Source: CAVZBW01 sp963778465
Lineage (GTDB): Bacteria > Actinomycetota > Acidimicrobiia > Acidimicrobiales > RAAP-2
DNA length: 64,000 nt
NCBI GenBank assembly: GCA_963778465.1
Contig: CAVZUK010000002.1
Location: forward strand, 1,178,001 to 1,242,000
Direction: 5' to 3'
Positions 33,958 to 42,058 of the stretch are shown here, piece by piece. Within the stretch, counting starts at the first letter, position 1; each line of letters begins with the position of its first letter. The position numbers and the translations under genes are program-made. A model generated the notes under the pieces. The model was not told the DNA's origin. It searched no databases and saw nothing but the letters and a program-made list of their open reading frames with translations.

Positions 33958-33963
33958 ATCGTA
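33958..33963 (-). promoter_or_regulatory. -10 element for the patatin gene
   Basis: TACGAT on the minus strand, 9 nt before ATG 33948; leaderless layout. Confidence 0.45.
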
Positions 33964-34003
33964 CCGAACCTCTCGCGGGCGAGCCCGCCGTGCCCGTGGT
34001 GAA

Positions 34004-35008
34004 ATGGAAGCGGTGGTCAAGGCGAGGGAACCCGAGGTCGACGGCAGGAGCAGGGGCGATGGTGCCACGGCGCCCTCCAAGGTGGCGCCCCCGCACGAGC
34101 ACCGGGGCGTGCTTGCTCCGCTCACTGCAGCGGTCGCCGGTCGCATCCAGACCGAGCGGAGCGGCGAGGTGCTGCCCCGGGACCCGGACTTCATTCGTCG
34201 TCTGGTCCGTCCGATCTCCCGTTACGTGCGTTACTTCTCCCCGGAGGTGAGGGGGACCGAGAACCTGCCGCTCACGGGCCCGGTGCTCCTCGTGGGCAAC
34301 CACTCCTGCCTCTTCTACATGCCGGAGATCTGGACGGTGGCGCTCGCCATCGCGGCCCGCCGCGGCATCGATTCCCCGGCCTACGTGCTCGCGCACGACG
34401 TGCTGTTCGGTTTCCCCCTCGTGGGACCGGCCCTCCGTCGCCTCGGGGCCGTGCCGGCGGGGGGAGAGGAGGCCGAGCGCGTCCTCCGGCAGGAGGCCCC
34501 GCTGCTCGTCTACCCCGGTGGCGACTTCGAGACCTGCCGACCGTGGACGGAGCGCAACCAGATCATGTTCGCCGGGCGGACGGGCTTCGTGCGCCTGGCG
34601 TTGCGCACGGGTGCACCGGTCGTGCCCGTCGTCGGTTACGGCGCCCACCATGCGGTCGTCGTGCTGAGCCGAGGGGAGCGCCTGGCCCGCATGCTCGGGC
34701 TCAACCGGCTCCGGATCAAGGCCTTCCCGATCCTGCTCACGCCCTTCGGGCTGACCTCGATCGTGATGCCGCCCCCGCCGCTCCCGTCTTCGATCACCGT
34801 CGAGTTCATGGACGCCATCGACTGGAGCCGGTACGGGCCCGACGCCGCCGACGACGAGAGGATCGTGCGCGCCTGCTACGAAGAGGTGACGAGCGCCATG
34901 CAGCGCACGCTCGACCGCCTGCACGACGAGCATCCCCATCCGGTGCTCGAGGGTTGCTCCCATCTCCTGCGCAACGATGCGGAGCCGATGGACCTGCCCG
35001 AGGACTGA
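34004..35008 (+). CDS. Lysophospholipid/1-acylglycerol acyltransferase-like protein
   Basis: 334 aa. PlsC/DGAT-like acyltransferase fold: block I is VGNHSCLFYMPEIW, in which His is kept but the Asp of HxxxxD is not at its usual place; block III is LLVYPGGDFETCRPW, a YPGG form of the FPEG motif; block IV VPVVGYGAHHAVV. Such variants are a recognised actinobacterial subgroup, presumed to acylate (lyso)lipids at the membrane. ATG 34004 begins MEAVVKAREPE; the first ~55 residues are not conserved. It diverges from the patatin gene, so a deacylase and an acyltransferase share a 55-nt intergenic region. Confidence 0.78.
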   Translation: MEAVVKAREPEVDGRSRGDGATAPSKVAPPHEHRGVLAPLTAAVAGRIQTERSGEVLPRDPDFIRRLVRPISRYVRYFSPEVRGTENLPLTGPVLLVGNHSCLFYMPEIWTVALAIAARRGIDSPAYVLAHDVLFGFPLVGPALRRLGAVPAGGEEAERVLRQEAPLLVYPGGDFETCRPWTERNQIMFAGRTGFVRLALRTGAPVVPVVGYGAHHAVVVLSRGERLARMLGLNRLRIKAFPILLTPFGLTSIVMPPPPLPSSITVEFMDAIDWSRYGPDAADDERIVRACYEEVTSAMQRTLDRLHDEHPHPVLEGCSHLLRNDAEPMDLPED

Positions 35009-35261
35009 TTGCCCGAGGAGAAGCGCCGCGCCCGGTCCTCGCGGCGCTCCGTCGGCCACGATCCCGGCTCCCCCGTCATGGCGACGCTCGCTTGCATGAC
35101 GTAGGCAATATTTCCCGGCCCCCCACGAGTACGCTTGCCGCTGGAGTCAGCGAGACTGGACCGATCTCAGTCCCGAGCTGAGAGCCCGACTGCCACTGGA
35201 GCTGTCAGGGGCGGGCACCAAGACGTACCGCGTCGATAGGTTGCGCCAGGAGGTTCGCGCC
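35009..35261 (+). other. 253-nt gap with possible structured leader
   Basis: No protein-coding signal. TACGCT at 35130-35135 could be a -10 element. After it come short hairpins: CGCTG-GAGT-CAGCG (35139-35152), GACTG/CAGTC and CTCAG/CTGAG around 35154-35182, and GCCCG/CGGGC around 35184-35215. The gap ends with the ribosome site AGGAGG (35249-35254) for ATG 35262. No known riboswitch class was recognised. Confidence 0.4.
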
Positions 35262-36446
35262 ATGAGCTACCGGCAACGGATCATCGGATGGATCGCAAGC
35301 TTGGGATTGCTCAGCGGGCTTCTGGCCGCCGCAGGGAGTTTCGCCGTTCCGGCCGGGGCGTCACCGCCGTCTTGCACCCCTGGATCGGCGAGCGTCACCT
35401 GTACCTTCCCTGCGGGGCAGACGGATTGGTCGGTGCCGGCCGGGGTCACGCGCGTGAGCATCCTCGCTTACGGAGCGCAGGGCGGCCCGGGCACCGACGG
35501 CACGCCGGGCGGGTTGGGGGGCGAGGCACAGGCCACGATTCTTGTGAAAGGTGGGACAGAGACGCTCCAGGTGAACGTCGGCGGACAACCTGGTTCGGGT
35601 AACCCCGCCCCGGGCGGAGCCAACGGAGGCGGTGAGAGCGGCGTCGCGTTCGGGCCCGGCGCGAGGTCGGGCGGCGGCGGCGGCGGAGCCTCGGACGTCC
35701 GCACCGGTGCGTTCGGCCTGGGCGACCGGATCGTGGTGGCCGGCGGCGGAGGCGGCGGGGGCACCAGTTTCAGCGAGGACTGTCTCGGGGGCTCCGGCGG
35801 TGGATCTCACGGAGGCCACGCCAGTCGCCTCGGCGATTGTTCCGGCGCCTCGGGCGGCACTCAGCACGCGGGCGGATCGGGTGGCCACGACGGCACCGCC
35901 GGCACCGGCGGCACCGGCGACGACGGCCTCCCCAACCTCGGTGACAGCGGGGGCGGGGGCGGCGGGGGCTACTTCGGGGGCGGCGGTGGCTTCTTCGGTC
36001 CCGCGTTCTCGGGCGGCGGAGGCGGCGGCTCGGGCTTCGTCACCCCGTTTGCGACGTCGTCGGAGATGGTCAATGGCGTGCGCCGGGGCGACGGGCTGGT
36101 GACCATCACGTACCAGCAGCCCCCGACGACCACGACCGCTCAGGACGTCGTCGCACCCTTCTCCACCAAGGTCCAGATCGTCACGCTCACCGCGGCGGTC
36201 AGCGCCGGGGGCCTTCCCGTCGACCAGGGCACGGTGACCTTCACCGTTCTGCACGGTGGTAATCCGCTGGGCAATCCCGTGACCTCGGCCCCGATCACCA
36301 ACGGCACCGCTAGCGCCCGCTACTTCGTGCCTGCAGACACCCCGGTGGGTCGCTACACCATCGATGCTCGCTACGGAGGAAGCCCGAGCTTCCCCGCCAG
36401 CTCGGACGACACGCACGCCCTTTTGATCTTCCCCGCCCCGCGATGA
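35262..36446 (+). CDS. Secreted glycine-rich protein with C-terminal Ig-like domain
   Basis: 394 aa. Signal peptide (MSYRQRIIGW, then IASLGLLSGLLAAAGSFAVPAGA). Residues ~35-270 form a glycine-rich domain of the type FPAGQTDWSVPAGVTRVSILAYGAQGG, with long runs of Gly broken by short polar segments and a few Cys; such domains are found in cell-surface proteins. Residues ~290-390 are a bacterial Ig-like repeat (LTAAVSAGGLPVDQGTVTFTV ... YTIDARYGGSPSFPASS). No sortase motif or membrane anchor, so probably released or wall-associated. AGGAGG ribosome site fixes the start. Confidence 0.8.
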   Translation: MSYRQRIIGWIASLGLLSGLLAAAGSFAVPAGASPPSCTPGSASVTCTFPAGQTDWSVPAGVTRVSILAYGAQGGPGTDGTPGGLGGEAQATILVKGGTETLQVNVGGQPGSGNPAPGGANGGGESGVAFGPGARSGGGGGGASDVRTGAFGLGDRIVVAGGGGGGGTSFSEDCLGGSGGGSHGGHASRLGDCSGASGGTQHAGGSGGHDGTAGTGGTGDDGLPNLGDSGGGGGGGYFGGGGGFFGPAFSGGGGGGSGFVTPFATSSEMVNGVRRGDGLVTITYQQPPTTTTAQDVVAPFSTKVQIVTLTAAVSAGGLPVDQGTVTFTVLHGGNPLGNPVTSAPITNGTASARYFVPADTPVGRYTIDARYGGSPSFPASSDDTHALLIFPAPR

Positions 36447-36799
36447 CGGTCCTCGTTGCCCGCTCGCCCGCCGCCTGGTCCACCGGCCGGAGCAGCGGCG
36501 CCCTGGCCAGGGTGAAGATCACGAAGGCGGTCAGGACCGGCCAGATCACTCCGTAGCGGACGAGGAAGGCGCCGAAGATCGCGCTGGCGACGAAGATGGC
36601 GATGGACGAGCCCCGGCGCGCGCTGCCCTCCCCCTTGCCGCCACCGAGCGCCGAGTCGGCCAGCCAGCCGGTCAGCGTGAGCGTCATGACGTTGCCGGCC
36701 AGGTCCCTTGACCCCCCACCGGCGGAGCAGGGCGTTCTGGACGCCCATGGTGAAGCTGAGCATGCCGATGACCCAGAAGCGTGAGATGCCGACCGCCGG
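36310..36799 (-). pseudogene. DUF1275 (YoaK-like) membrane protein remnant
   Basis: The minus strand codes VIGMLSFTMGVQNALLRRWGVK and, in another frame, NVMTLTLTGWLADSALGGG followed by SSIAIFVASAIFGAFLVRYGVIWPVLTAFVIFTLARAPLL. Deleting one base of the GGG run (plus-strand 36705-36707) joins them as VKDLAGNVMTLTLTG, the known DUF1275 core. The N-terminal half of the family (~100 residues) is missing: an in-frame stop lies at 36800-36802 and no homologous sequence precedes it. So the gene is both truncated and frame-broken. Its 3' part runs into the end of the glycine-rich gene. Confidence 0.75.
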
Positions 36800-36853
36800 T
36801 CACGGCGTCGGCCCGCTCATGGCAGTCGCCTGGAGGGCTCGGGGTGCTCCCGG

Positions 36854-36859
36854 TAGGTT
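36854..36859 (+). promoter_or_regulatory. -10 element for the FAH-family gene
   Basis: TAGGTT, 6 nt before ATG 36866; leaderless layout. Confidence 0.45.
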
Positions 36860-36865
36860 GCGGAC

Positions 36866-37763
36866 ATGAGGCTCGTCACCTTCCTACCGCCCGGCGGCGC
36901 CGGGACCGAGGCCCGGACGGGAGCCCTCTCCGGGGACGAGGTGGTCGACCTCTCCGCCCCCGGGGCCGCCCTGCCCGGCGAGATGAACCGGCTGCTCGCC
37001 GAGCCGGGGATCGCCGAGAGGCTCGAGGCGTCCGTCCGTGCCAGCTCGAGGCGATGGTCGCTCGAGGAGGTCGCCCTGCAGGCGCCGGTGCCCAGCCCGC
37101 CGACCGTGCTCGCCGATCGGCATGAACTACCGCCGGCACGTCGCGGAGATGGGGGTGGCACTGCCCCAGTACCAGTACTGGTTTAACAAGCAGAGGACCT
37201 GCATCATCGGCCCGGGCGAGCCGATCGTGGTGCCGTCGGTCTCCGAGCAGGTGGACTACGAGGGCGAGCTGGCGCTCGTCATCGGGCGCCGTTGCCGCAA
37301 CGTCCCCGAGGATCGCGCGCTCGAGGTGGTGGCGGGCTACACGGTGATCAACGACGTCAGCGTGCGCGACTGGCAGCACCGCACGCCGACGTTCACCATG
37401 GGCAAGTCGTTCGATTCCCATGGCCCGCTCGGCCCCTGGCTCGTCACGGCCGACGAGATCGCCGATCCCGGCGACCTCCGGCTCCGCACCTGGGTCAACG
37501 GGGACCTGCGACAGGACTCGTCGACGGGGGACATGGTCTTCGGTTGCGCCGAGATGATCGCCTACCTGACGTCGGCCTTCACCCTCGAACCGGGCGACGT
37601 CCTGGCGACGGGGACGCCGGCGGGGGTGGCGGCGGGCCGGCAACCGCCGCCCTGGCTGCGGGCGGGGGACCGGGTGCTCATCGAGATCGAGGGGATCGGC
37701 ACCTTGGAGAACCCCGTGGTCGCGGGCGGCGCCCCGGTCCCGGTCGGGCTCGCCGGAGGGTGA
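36866..37763 (+). pseudogene. Fumarylacetoacetate hydrolase-family gene with one-base frame break
   Basis: The N-terminal part (MRLVTFLPPGGAGTEARTGA ... PTVLA) is in one frame, the catalytic part (IGMNYRRHVAEMG onward) in the next. Dropping G37115 gives PTVLAIGMNYRRHVAEMG, the expected family junction, and a ~298-aa protein. Downstream motifs are intact: DYEGELALVIGRRCRNV with metal-binding Glu residues, VINDVSVRDWQ, FTMGKSFDSHGPLGPWLVT and TGDMVFGCAEMIAYLTSAFTLEPGDVLATGTPAGV. The family hydrolyses or decarboxylates beta-dicarbonyl acids of catabolic pathways. Intact motifs argue for a recent mutation or a sequence error. Confidence 0.8.
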
Positions 37764-37857
37764 TCGCGGGGCGGTCCACTCCGGCTCTCGGTTCGGATCT
37801 GCCCGGCAAAGGGGCTGGAGCGTCACGATGGCGCCCGCCGCACGGCACAATGGAACC

Positions 37858-38244
37858 GTGCAAGACGGAGCCCCGCAGGACGACGCCGCGATCGAGGAGA
37901 GTCCCGTGGAGGCTCGCGCCGCCCTGAGCGACGAGGAGCGTGGCGAGCGACTGGCCGAGCTCCAGGGCATCATCGACCTCATGCGGCCCGCGGTGCAGGC
38001 GGACGGCGGCGACCTGGTCCTCTTGTCGGCGGACGTCGATCAGGGGATCGTCGAGGTCCAGCTCCAGGGGTCCTGCAGCTCCTGCGCCATCAGCTCGGCC
38101 ACGCTGCAGGGGGGCGTGGAGCGCATCTTGATGGGCCGGCTGCCCTGGCTGACCGAGGTCGTCGGAGGCGTCGACGAGTCGGGCGATCCCTTCGAGAGCG
38201 CCGCCATGGGTCGCGGCGGCTACGTCCCGAGGGCCGACTACTAG
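37858..38244 (+). CDS. NifU C-terminal domain (Nfu-type) Fe-S scaffold protein
   Basis: 128 aa. IDLMRPAVQADGGDLVLLSADVDQGIVEVQLQGSC leads to the cluster-binding pair Cys73 and Cys76 in GSCSSCAISSATLQGGVERIL. Nfu proteins hold and deliver Fe-S clusters. An acidic N-terminal extension (~28 aa) and a C-terminal extension are extra to the domain. GTG 37858 has CACAAT 6 nt upstream, giving a leaderless start; an in-frame ATG at 37828 is the alternative. Many Fe-S enzymes nearby (Rieske proteins, the 2-oxoacid oxidoreductase) could be clients. Confidence 0.85.
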   Translation: MQDGAPQDDAAIEESPVEARAALSDEERGERLAELQGIIDLMRPAVQADGGDLVLLSADVDQGIVEVQLQGSCSSCAISSATLQGGVERILMGRLPWLTEVVGGVDESGDPFESAAMGRGGYVPRADY

Positions 38245-38269
38245 TACCCGCCGGGCGGACCCGGGGCCG

Positions 38270-40045
38270 TCAGGCCGGGAGGTCGCCCGGCTCCAGCCGC
38301 CCGTAGCGGATGAGGGCCTCGAAGGCGTCGAGCACCGTGCGATCGTCGTCCAGGATGCCCCTTGCCGGGCGCTCCGCCAGCCGGCGTGCCGCGAAACGCC
38401 GTGCGACCGCGGCCTTACGGGCGTCGCCGTCACGCCGGAGCGACCAGGCGGCCTCGTCCAGGAGGAGCGCCGCCTCGGTCGTGTCGGCCATCAGCTCCGC
38501 ATGGCGACGCGAGTGGAGAAGCGCCAGGTCGTCGGGCACGGAGGAGAGGTGGTCGCGGGCGGCGCGCAGATCTTCCAGCGAGGCCGCGACCGTGTCGATC
38601 GCGGGCGCCAGCACCGGGTGGGGAGCCGCGGCCTCCATCGCTTGGAGGATCCGGGCTTCGAGGGCGAGATGGGCGTGGTCGCCAAGCATGGCCCGGCGGA
38701 CGTCGAGGCACAGGATGTTCTCGGTGCCCTCCCAGATGGTGTGGCACTGGGCGTCGCGCAGCTGGCGGGCCATCGGCCAGTCCTCCATGTAGCCGTTGCC
38801 CCCGAAGACCTCGAGCGCCGCGCTGGCCGCCCACAGGGCGAAGCGGGTCGTGCGCATCTTGGCCAGGGGGATGAGGATGCGGCGCAGGAGTCGGCCCTCC
38901 TCCGCGCTGGCGGCGAACCGCACGGCCGACGCGCACTCGTAGGTGATGGACATCCCCGCCTCGAGGTCGACCAGGAGGTCGACCAGCGTCTCGCGCACGA
39001 GGGGATAGCGATCGATGCGCTCGCCCCACTGTGTCCTCGAGCCCGCGTAGATCGCCGCCTCGAGGAAGGCCCGCCGGTGGATGCCGAGACCCATGAGGGC
39101 AACGCCGAAGCGGCTGGAGTTGACCATCTCCATCACCCGGTTGATGCCCCGGCCGTCGCGGGCGGCATCCGGTACCGGACCGGTCTGGGCCGCCCCTGCA
39201 GCGTCGGGCCGGCCGGCCAGCCAGGCCCGTGCCCCCTCGAGCTCCACCTCGCCCGTCGGCACGCCCGTGGTCCCGAGCTTCGGCTTGAGCCGTTTGATGC
39301 GGAAGCCGTTGGGACTGCCGTCGGGTCTCCGGCTGGGCACGATGTAGGTCGCCAGGCCCCGGGTGCCCTCCGGCGCGCCCTCCGGCCGGGCGAGCACGAT
39401 GAAGATGTCCGCGTCGACGTTCGAGCAGAAGTGCTTCTCGCCGAAGAGGAGCCATTCGTCGCCGTCCTTGACGGCCCGGGTGGTGTTGGCGCCGACGTCG
39501 CTGCCGCCCTGGCGCTCGGTCATGAACATGCCGCCTTCCCAGGCGTGGTCCGGGTCCAGGCTGGTCAGGCGCTCGAGGATCTGGTCGCGCACCTCGGGCG
39601 GTCCGTGCCGCTCCACGAGGTCGGCGGCCGCACCGGTCATACCCAGGCCGCAGTGGATGGCGGTCTCCGCCTGGCTCACGAGGTACGAGAGCGAGGCCGT
39701 CACGGCCGCCGGCACCGGCCGGCCCGCCGCGTGCCCCAGTCCGACGAAGCCGTGGCGAACCAGGTCGGCCTTGTTCTCGATCCATGTGGGATGGTGCTCG
39801 ACGAACCCCACCTCCCGGCCCCACCGGTCGAAGTTGCGCAGGACCGGGCCGTGGGCCGCCGTCACCTCGGCCCGCTCGGCCAGCGTCTGGCCGACGAGGG
39901 CGCCGTAGGCGGCCACGTGCTCCTCGGCGAACTTGCGGTCCTCGGGATCGGGGAGATGCCGGTCGAGGAGGAGGGACAGGTTGGGGTCGAGGGCATACCA
40001 GTCCAGTCCGATGGCCTGGGAGAACTCGCTGTAGTCGGGCAGCAT
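38270..40045 (-). CDS. Acyl-CoA dehydrogenase, AidB-like long type
   Basis: 591 aa, longer than the ~400-aa class by a C-terminal helical part. N-terminal NLSLLLDRHLPDPEDRKFAEEHVAAYGALVG; FAD/substrate loop MFMTERQGGSDVGANTT; LFGEKHFCSNVDADIFIVLARPEG; WGERIDRYPLVRETLVDLLVDLEAG; and VFGGNGYMEDWPMARQLRDAQCHTIWEGTENI with the Arg/Glu pair of this group. AidB of E. coli binds DNA and is induced by alkylation; a link to the repair genes at 14-16 kb is speculation. It diverges from the MarR-MFS operon with 179 nt between. Confidence 0.9.
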   Translation of the reverse strand: MLPDYSEFSQAIGLDWYALDPNLSLLLDRHLPDPEDRKFAEEHVAAYGALVGQTLAERAEVTAAHGPVLRNFDRWGREVGFVEHHPTWIENKADLVRHGFVGLGHAAGRPVPAAVTASLSYLVSQAETAIHCGLGMTGAAADLVERHGPPEVRDQILERLTSLDPDHAWEGGMFMTERQGGSDVGANTTRAVKDGDEWLLFGEKHFCSNVDADIFIVLARPEGAPEGTRGLATYIVPSRRPDGSPNGFRIKRLKPKLGTTGVPTGEVELEGARAWLAGRPDAAGAAQTGPVPDAARDGRGINRVMEMVNSSRFGVALMGLGIHRRAFLEAAIYAGSRTQWGERIDRYPLVRETLVDLLVDLEAGMSITYECASAVRFAASAEEGRLLRRILIPLAKMRTTRFALWAASAALEVFGGNGYMEDWPMARQLRDAQCHTIWEGTENILCLDVRRAMLGDHAHLALEARILQAMEAAAPHPVLAPAIDTVAASLEDLRAARDHLSSVPDDLALLHSRRHAELMADTTEAALLLDEAAWSLRRDGDARKAAVARRFAARRLAERPARGILDDDRTVLDAFEALIRYGRLEPGDLPA

Positions 40046-40192
40046 GGGGCCTCCTCGACGCTCGAGGGCCGGGACGCGACGACCCCGAGGGGAGTCCCGG
40101 CCGCTCGCTCGATCGTATCGAGGCGACCCCGACGGGCGGCGACGGCGGACGGTCGGTGGAGCACCAGGACCCGGCGGAGTTCCCGGAGGTCA

Positions 40193-40209
40193 TTAGTTAG
40201 CAAAACTAA
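40193..40209. promoter_or_regulatory. MarR operator candidate
   Basis: TTAGTT (40193-40198) and AACTAA (40204-40209), perfect arms with spacer AGCAA, directly upstream of TATACT. AT-rich in a GC-rich region. Likely bound by the MarR protein encoded at 40225. Confidence 0.62.
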
Positions 40210-40211
40210 GC

Positions 40212-40217
40212 TATACT
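40212..40217 (+). promoter_or_regulatory. -10 element for the MarR-MFS operon
   Basis: TATACT, the closest match to the TATAAT consensus in the window, 7 nt before ATG 40225; leaderless. Confidence 0.65.
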
Positions 40218-40224
40218 CGGTTTC

Positions 40225-40668
40225 ATGACCAGCTCCGACGTGATCACCGGCACCGAGCAGGAGCTGGCCGACCGGCTGAGGGTGGCGGTGATGCGGCTCC
40301 AGCGCCGGCTGCGCCAGCACTCGGTGGAGGGTCTGTCTCCGGCGCAGGTCTCGCTGCTCGGCTCCGTGCAGCGCCTGGGCTTTCCGACGCTCGGTGAGCT
40401 GGCTTCCGAGGAGCAGGTGCAGCCCCCGACCATGACGCGTCTCGTCGCCGGGCTGGAGGGCGCCGGGTTGCTCGAGCGCTCCCCGGATCTGGCGGACGGC
40501 CGGGTCAGCAGGGTGCGCCTGAGCGCCGACGGTGTGGAGACCCTCCGGCGTATCCGCTCGATCAAGACCGCCTTCCTGACCCGGCGGCTGGCCAGCCTCT
40601 CGCCGGGCGAGCGCGCCGTCCTCGACTCCGCCAGCTCCATCCTGCGGCGCCTCACGGAGGAACCGTGA
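40225..40668 (+). CDS. MarR-family transcriptional regulator
   Basis: 147 aa, standard length. GLSPAQVSLLGSVQRLGFPTLGELASEEQVQPPTMTRLVAGLEGAGLLERSPDLADGRVSRVRLSADG covers HTH and wing with the DGR(V)SRV motif of the wing. It overlaps the efflux gene by 4 nt (GTGA at 40665), so it most likely represses its own operon through the TTAGTT/AACTAA site and releases it when an efflux substrate binds. Confidence 0.9.
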   Translation: MTSSDVITGTEQELADRLRVAVMRLQRRLRQHSVEGLSPAQVSLLGSVQRLGFPTLGELASEEQVQPPTMTRLVAGLEGAGLLERSPDLADGRVSRVRLSADGVETLRRIRSIKTAFLTRRLASLSPGERAVLDSASSILRRLTEEP

Positions 40669-42029
40669 CGCGTCTTCGCCTCGCCGCCGGAAAGACCTTC
40701 CGGGCCCTCGAGGTCCGCAACTACCGGCTCTACTTCTTCGGCCAGGTGGTCTCGGTGTCCGGCACGTGGATGCAGAGCGTGGCCCTCGGGTGGCTCGTCC
40801 TGCGACTGACCGGGAGCGGGATCGACCTCGGACTCGTGACCGCGCTCCAGTTCGTCCCCATGCTGCTGCTCGGCAGCTGGGGAGGCCTCGTCGCCGACCG
40901 ACTCGACAAGCGACGGGTCTTGTTCTGCACCCAGTCCTTCGCCGCCGCTCTCGCCCTCGTCCTCGGCTTGCTGGACCTGACGGGTGCGATCACCCTCTGG
41001 CAGATCTACCTGCTCGCGGTCCTGATCGGGGTGTTCAACCTGTTCGACAACCCCGCACGCCAGAGCTTCGTCTCCGAGATGGTCGGGAAGGACCTGCTGC
41101 CCAACGCCGTCAGCCTGAACAGCGTCGTCATGAACTCGGCCCGGGTCGTCGGGCCGGCTCTCGCCGGCGTGCTCATCGCCACGGTCGGCATCGCGGTCTG
41201 CTTCCTGGCCAATGCGGCGTCGTTCGTGGCCGTGATCGTGGCGCTCTCGCTGATGCGGACCTCGGAGCTCCGGCACCGGCGCTCGGTCGAGCGGGCCAAG
41301 GGACAGGTGCGCGAGGGGCTCCGCTACGTCTGGAGCGAGCCGCGCCTGCGCGACCCGCTGCTCGTCATGGCGGTGGTCGGGATCTTCGCCTTCAACTTCC
41401 AGACCACCCTTCCGCTCCTGGCTCGCTTCACCTTCCACGGGGGCGCCGGCACGTTCGGCGCGCTCACTTCGGCCATGGGTGCCGGGGCCGTGCTCGGCGG
41501 TCTGTACACCGCCCACCGGGCCCGGCCCTCGCTCCGTGTGCTCTCCCTCGTCGGGATCGTGTTCGGGGCCCTGATCCTCGCCCTGTCGCTCGCGCCCACG
41601 AAGATCTCCGCCCTCGTCGTGCTCGTGCCGATGGGGGCGGCGAGCATCGCCTTCATCGCGACGGCCAACGCCTCGCTCCAGCTCTCCTCCAAGCCCACCA
41701 TGCGGGGCCGGGTCATGGCCCTCTACGCGATCGCGTTCTTGGGCTCGACACCGATCGGCGCGCCGATCGTCGGGGCGGTGAGCAGTGCCACCAGCCCTCG
41801 CGTGGCCCTGGCCCTCGGAGGCGTGGCCACGGTGCTGGCGACCGTCCCGCTGTTCGTCAGGTACGGGCGGCGGACCCGGCAGGAGGCGGGGGATGCGCCG
41901 CCCGGGGCGCCGCCGCTACCGGCGCAGACGGCGCCGGCAGCCACGGCGACGACGTTACCGGCGAAGGGTGCGACGCGGCCCGCGAGCCGGCCCGACCGCC
42001 AGGAGCAGTCGTCCCCCTCTGCGGCGTGA
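40665..42029 (+). CDS. MFS transporter, EntS/MFS_3 type
   Basis: 454 aa, 12 predicted helices. FRALEVRNYRLYFFGQVVSVSGTWMQSVALGWLVLRLTGS is the N-terminal signature of the MFS_3 group; GGLVADRLDKRRVLF is the loop 2-3 motif; NLFDNPARQSFVSEMVGKDLLPNAVSLNSVVMNSARVVGPALAG follows. The last ~55 residues are a Pro/Ala/Arg-rich tail with no fold. Likely drug or siderophore exporter controlled by the MarR gene in front. GTG start coupled to the MarR stop. Confidence 0.9.
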   Translation: MTRLRLAAGKTFRALEVRNYRLYFFGQVVSVSGTWMQSVALGWLVLRLTGSGIDLGLVTALQFVPMLLLGSWGGLVADRLDKRRVLFCTQSFAAALALVLGLLDLTGAITLWQIYLLAVLIGVFNLFDNPARQSFVSEMVGKDLLPNAVSLNSVVMNSARVVGPALAGVLIATVGIAVCFLANAASFVAVIVALSLMRTSELRHRRSVERAKGQVREGLRYVWSEPRLRDPLLVMAVVGIFAFNFQTTLPLLARFTFHGGAGTFGALTSAMGAGAVLGGLYTAHRARPSLRVLSLVGIVFGALILALSLAPTKISALVVLVPMGAASIAFIATANASLQLSSKPTMRGRVMALYAIAFLGSTPIGAPIVGAVSSATSPRVALALGGVATVLATVPLFVRYGRRTRQEAGDAPPGAPPLPAQTAPAATATTLPAKGATRPASRPDRQEQSSPSAA

Positions 42030-42058
42030 CACCAGCCCTGGGCTGACGCCCGGGCGGT

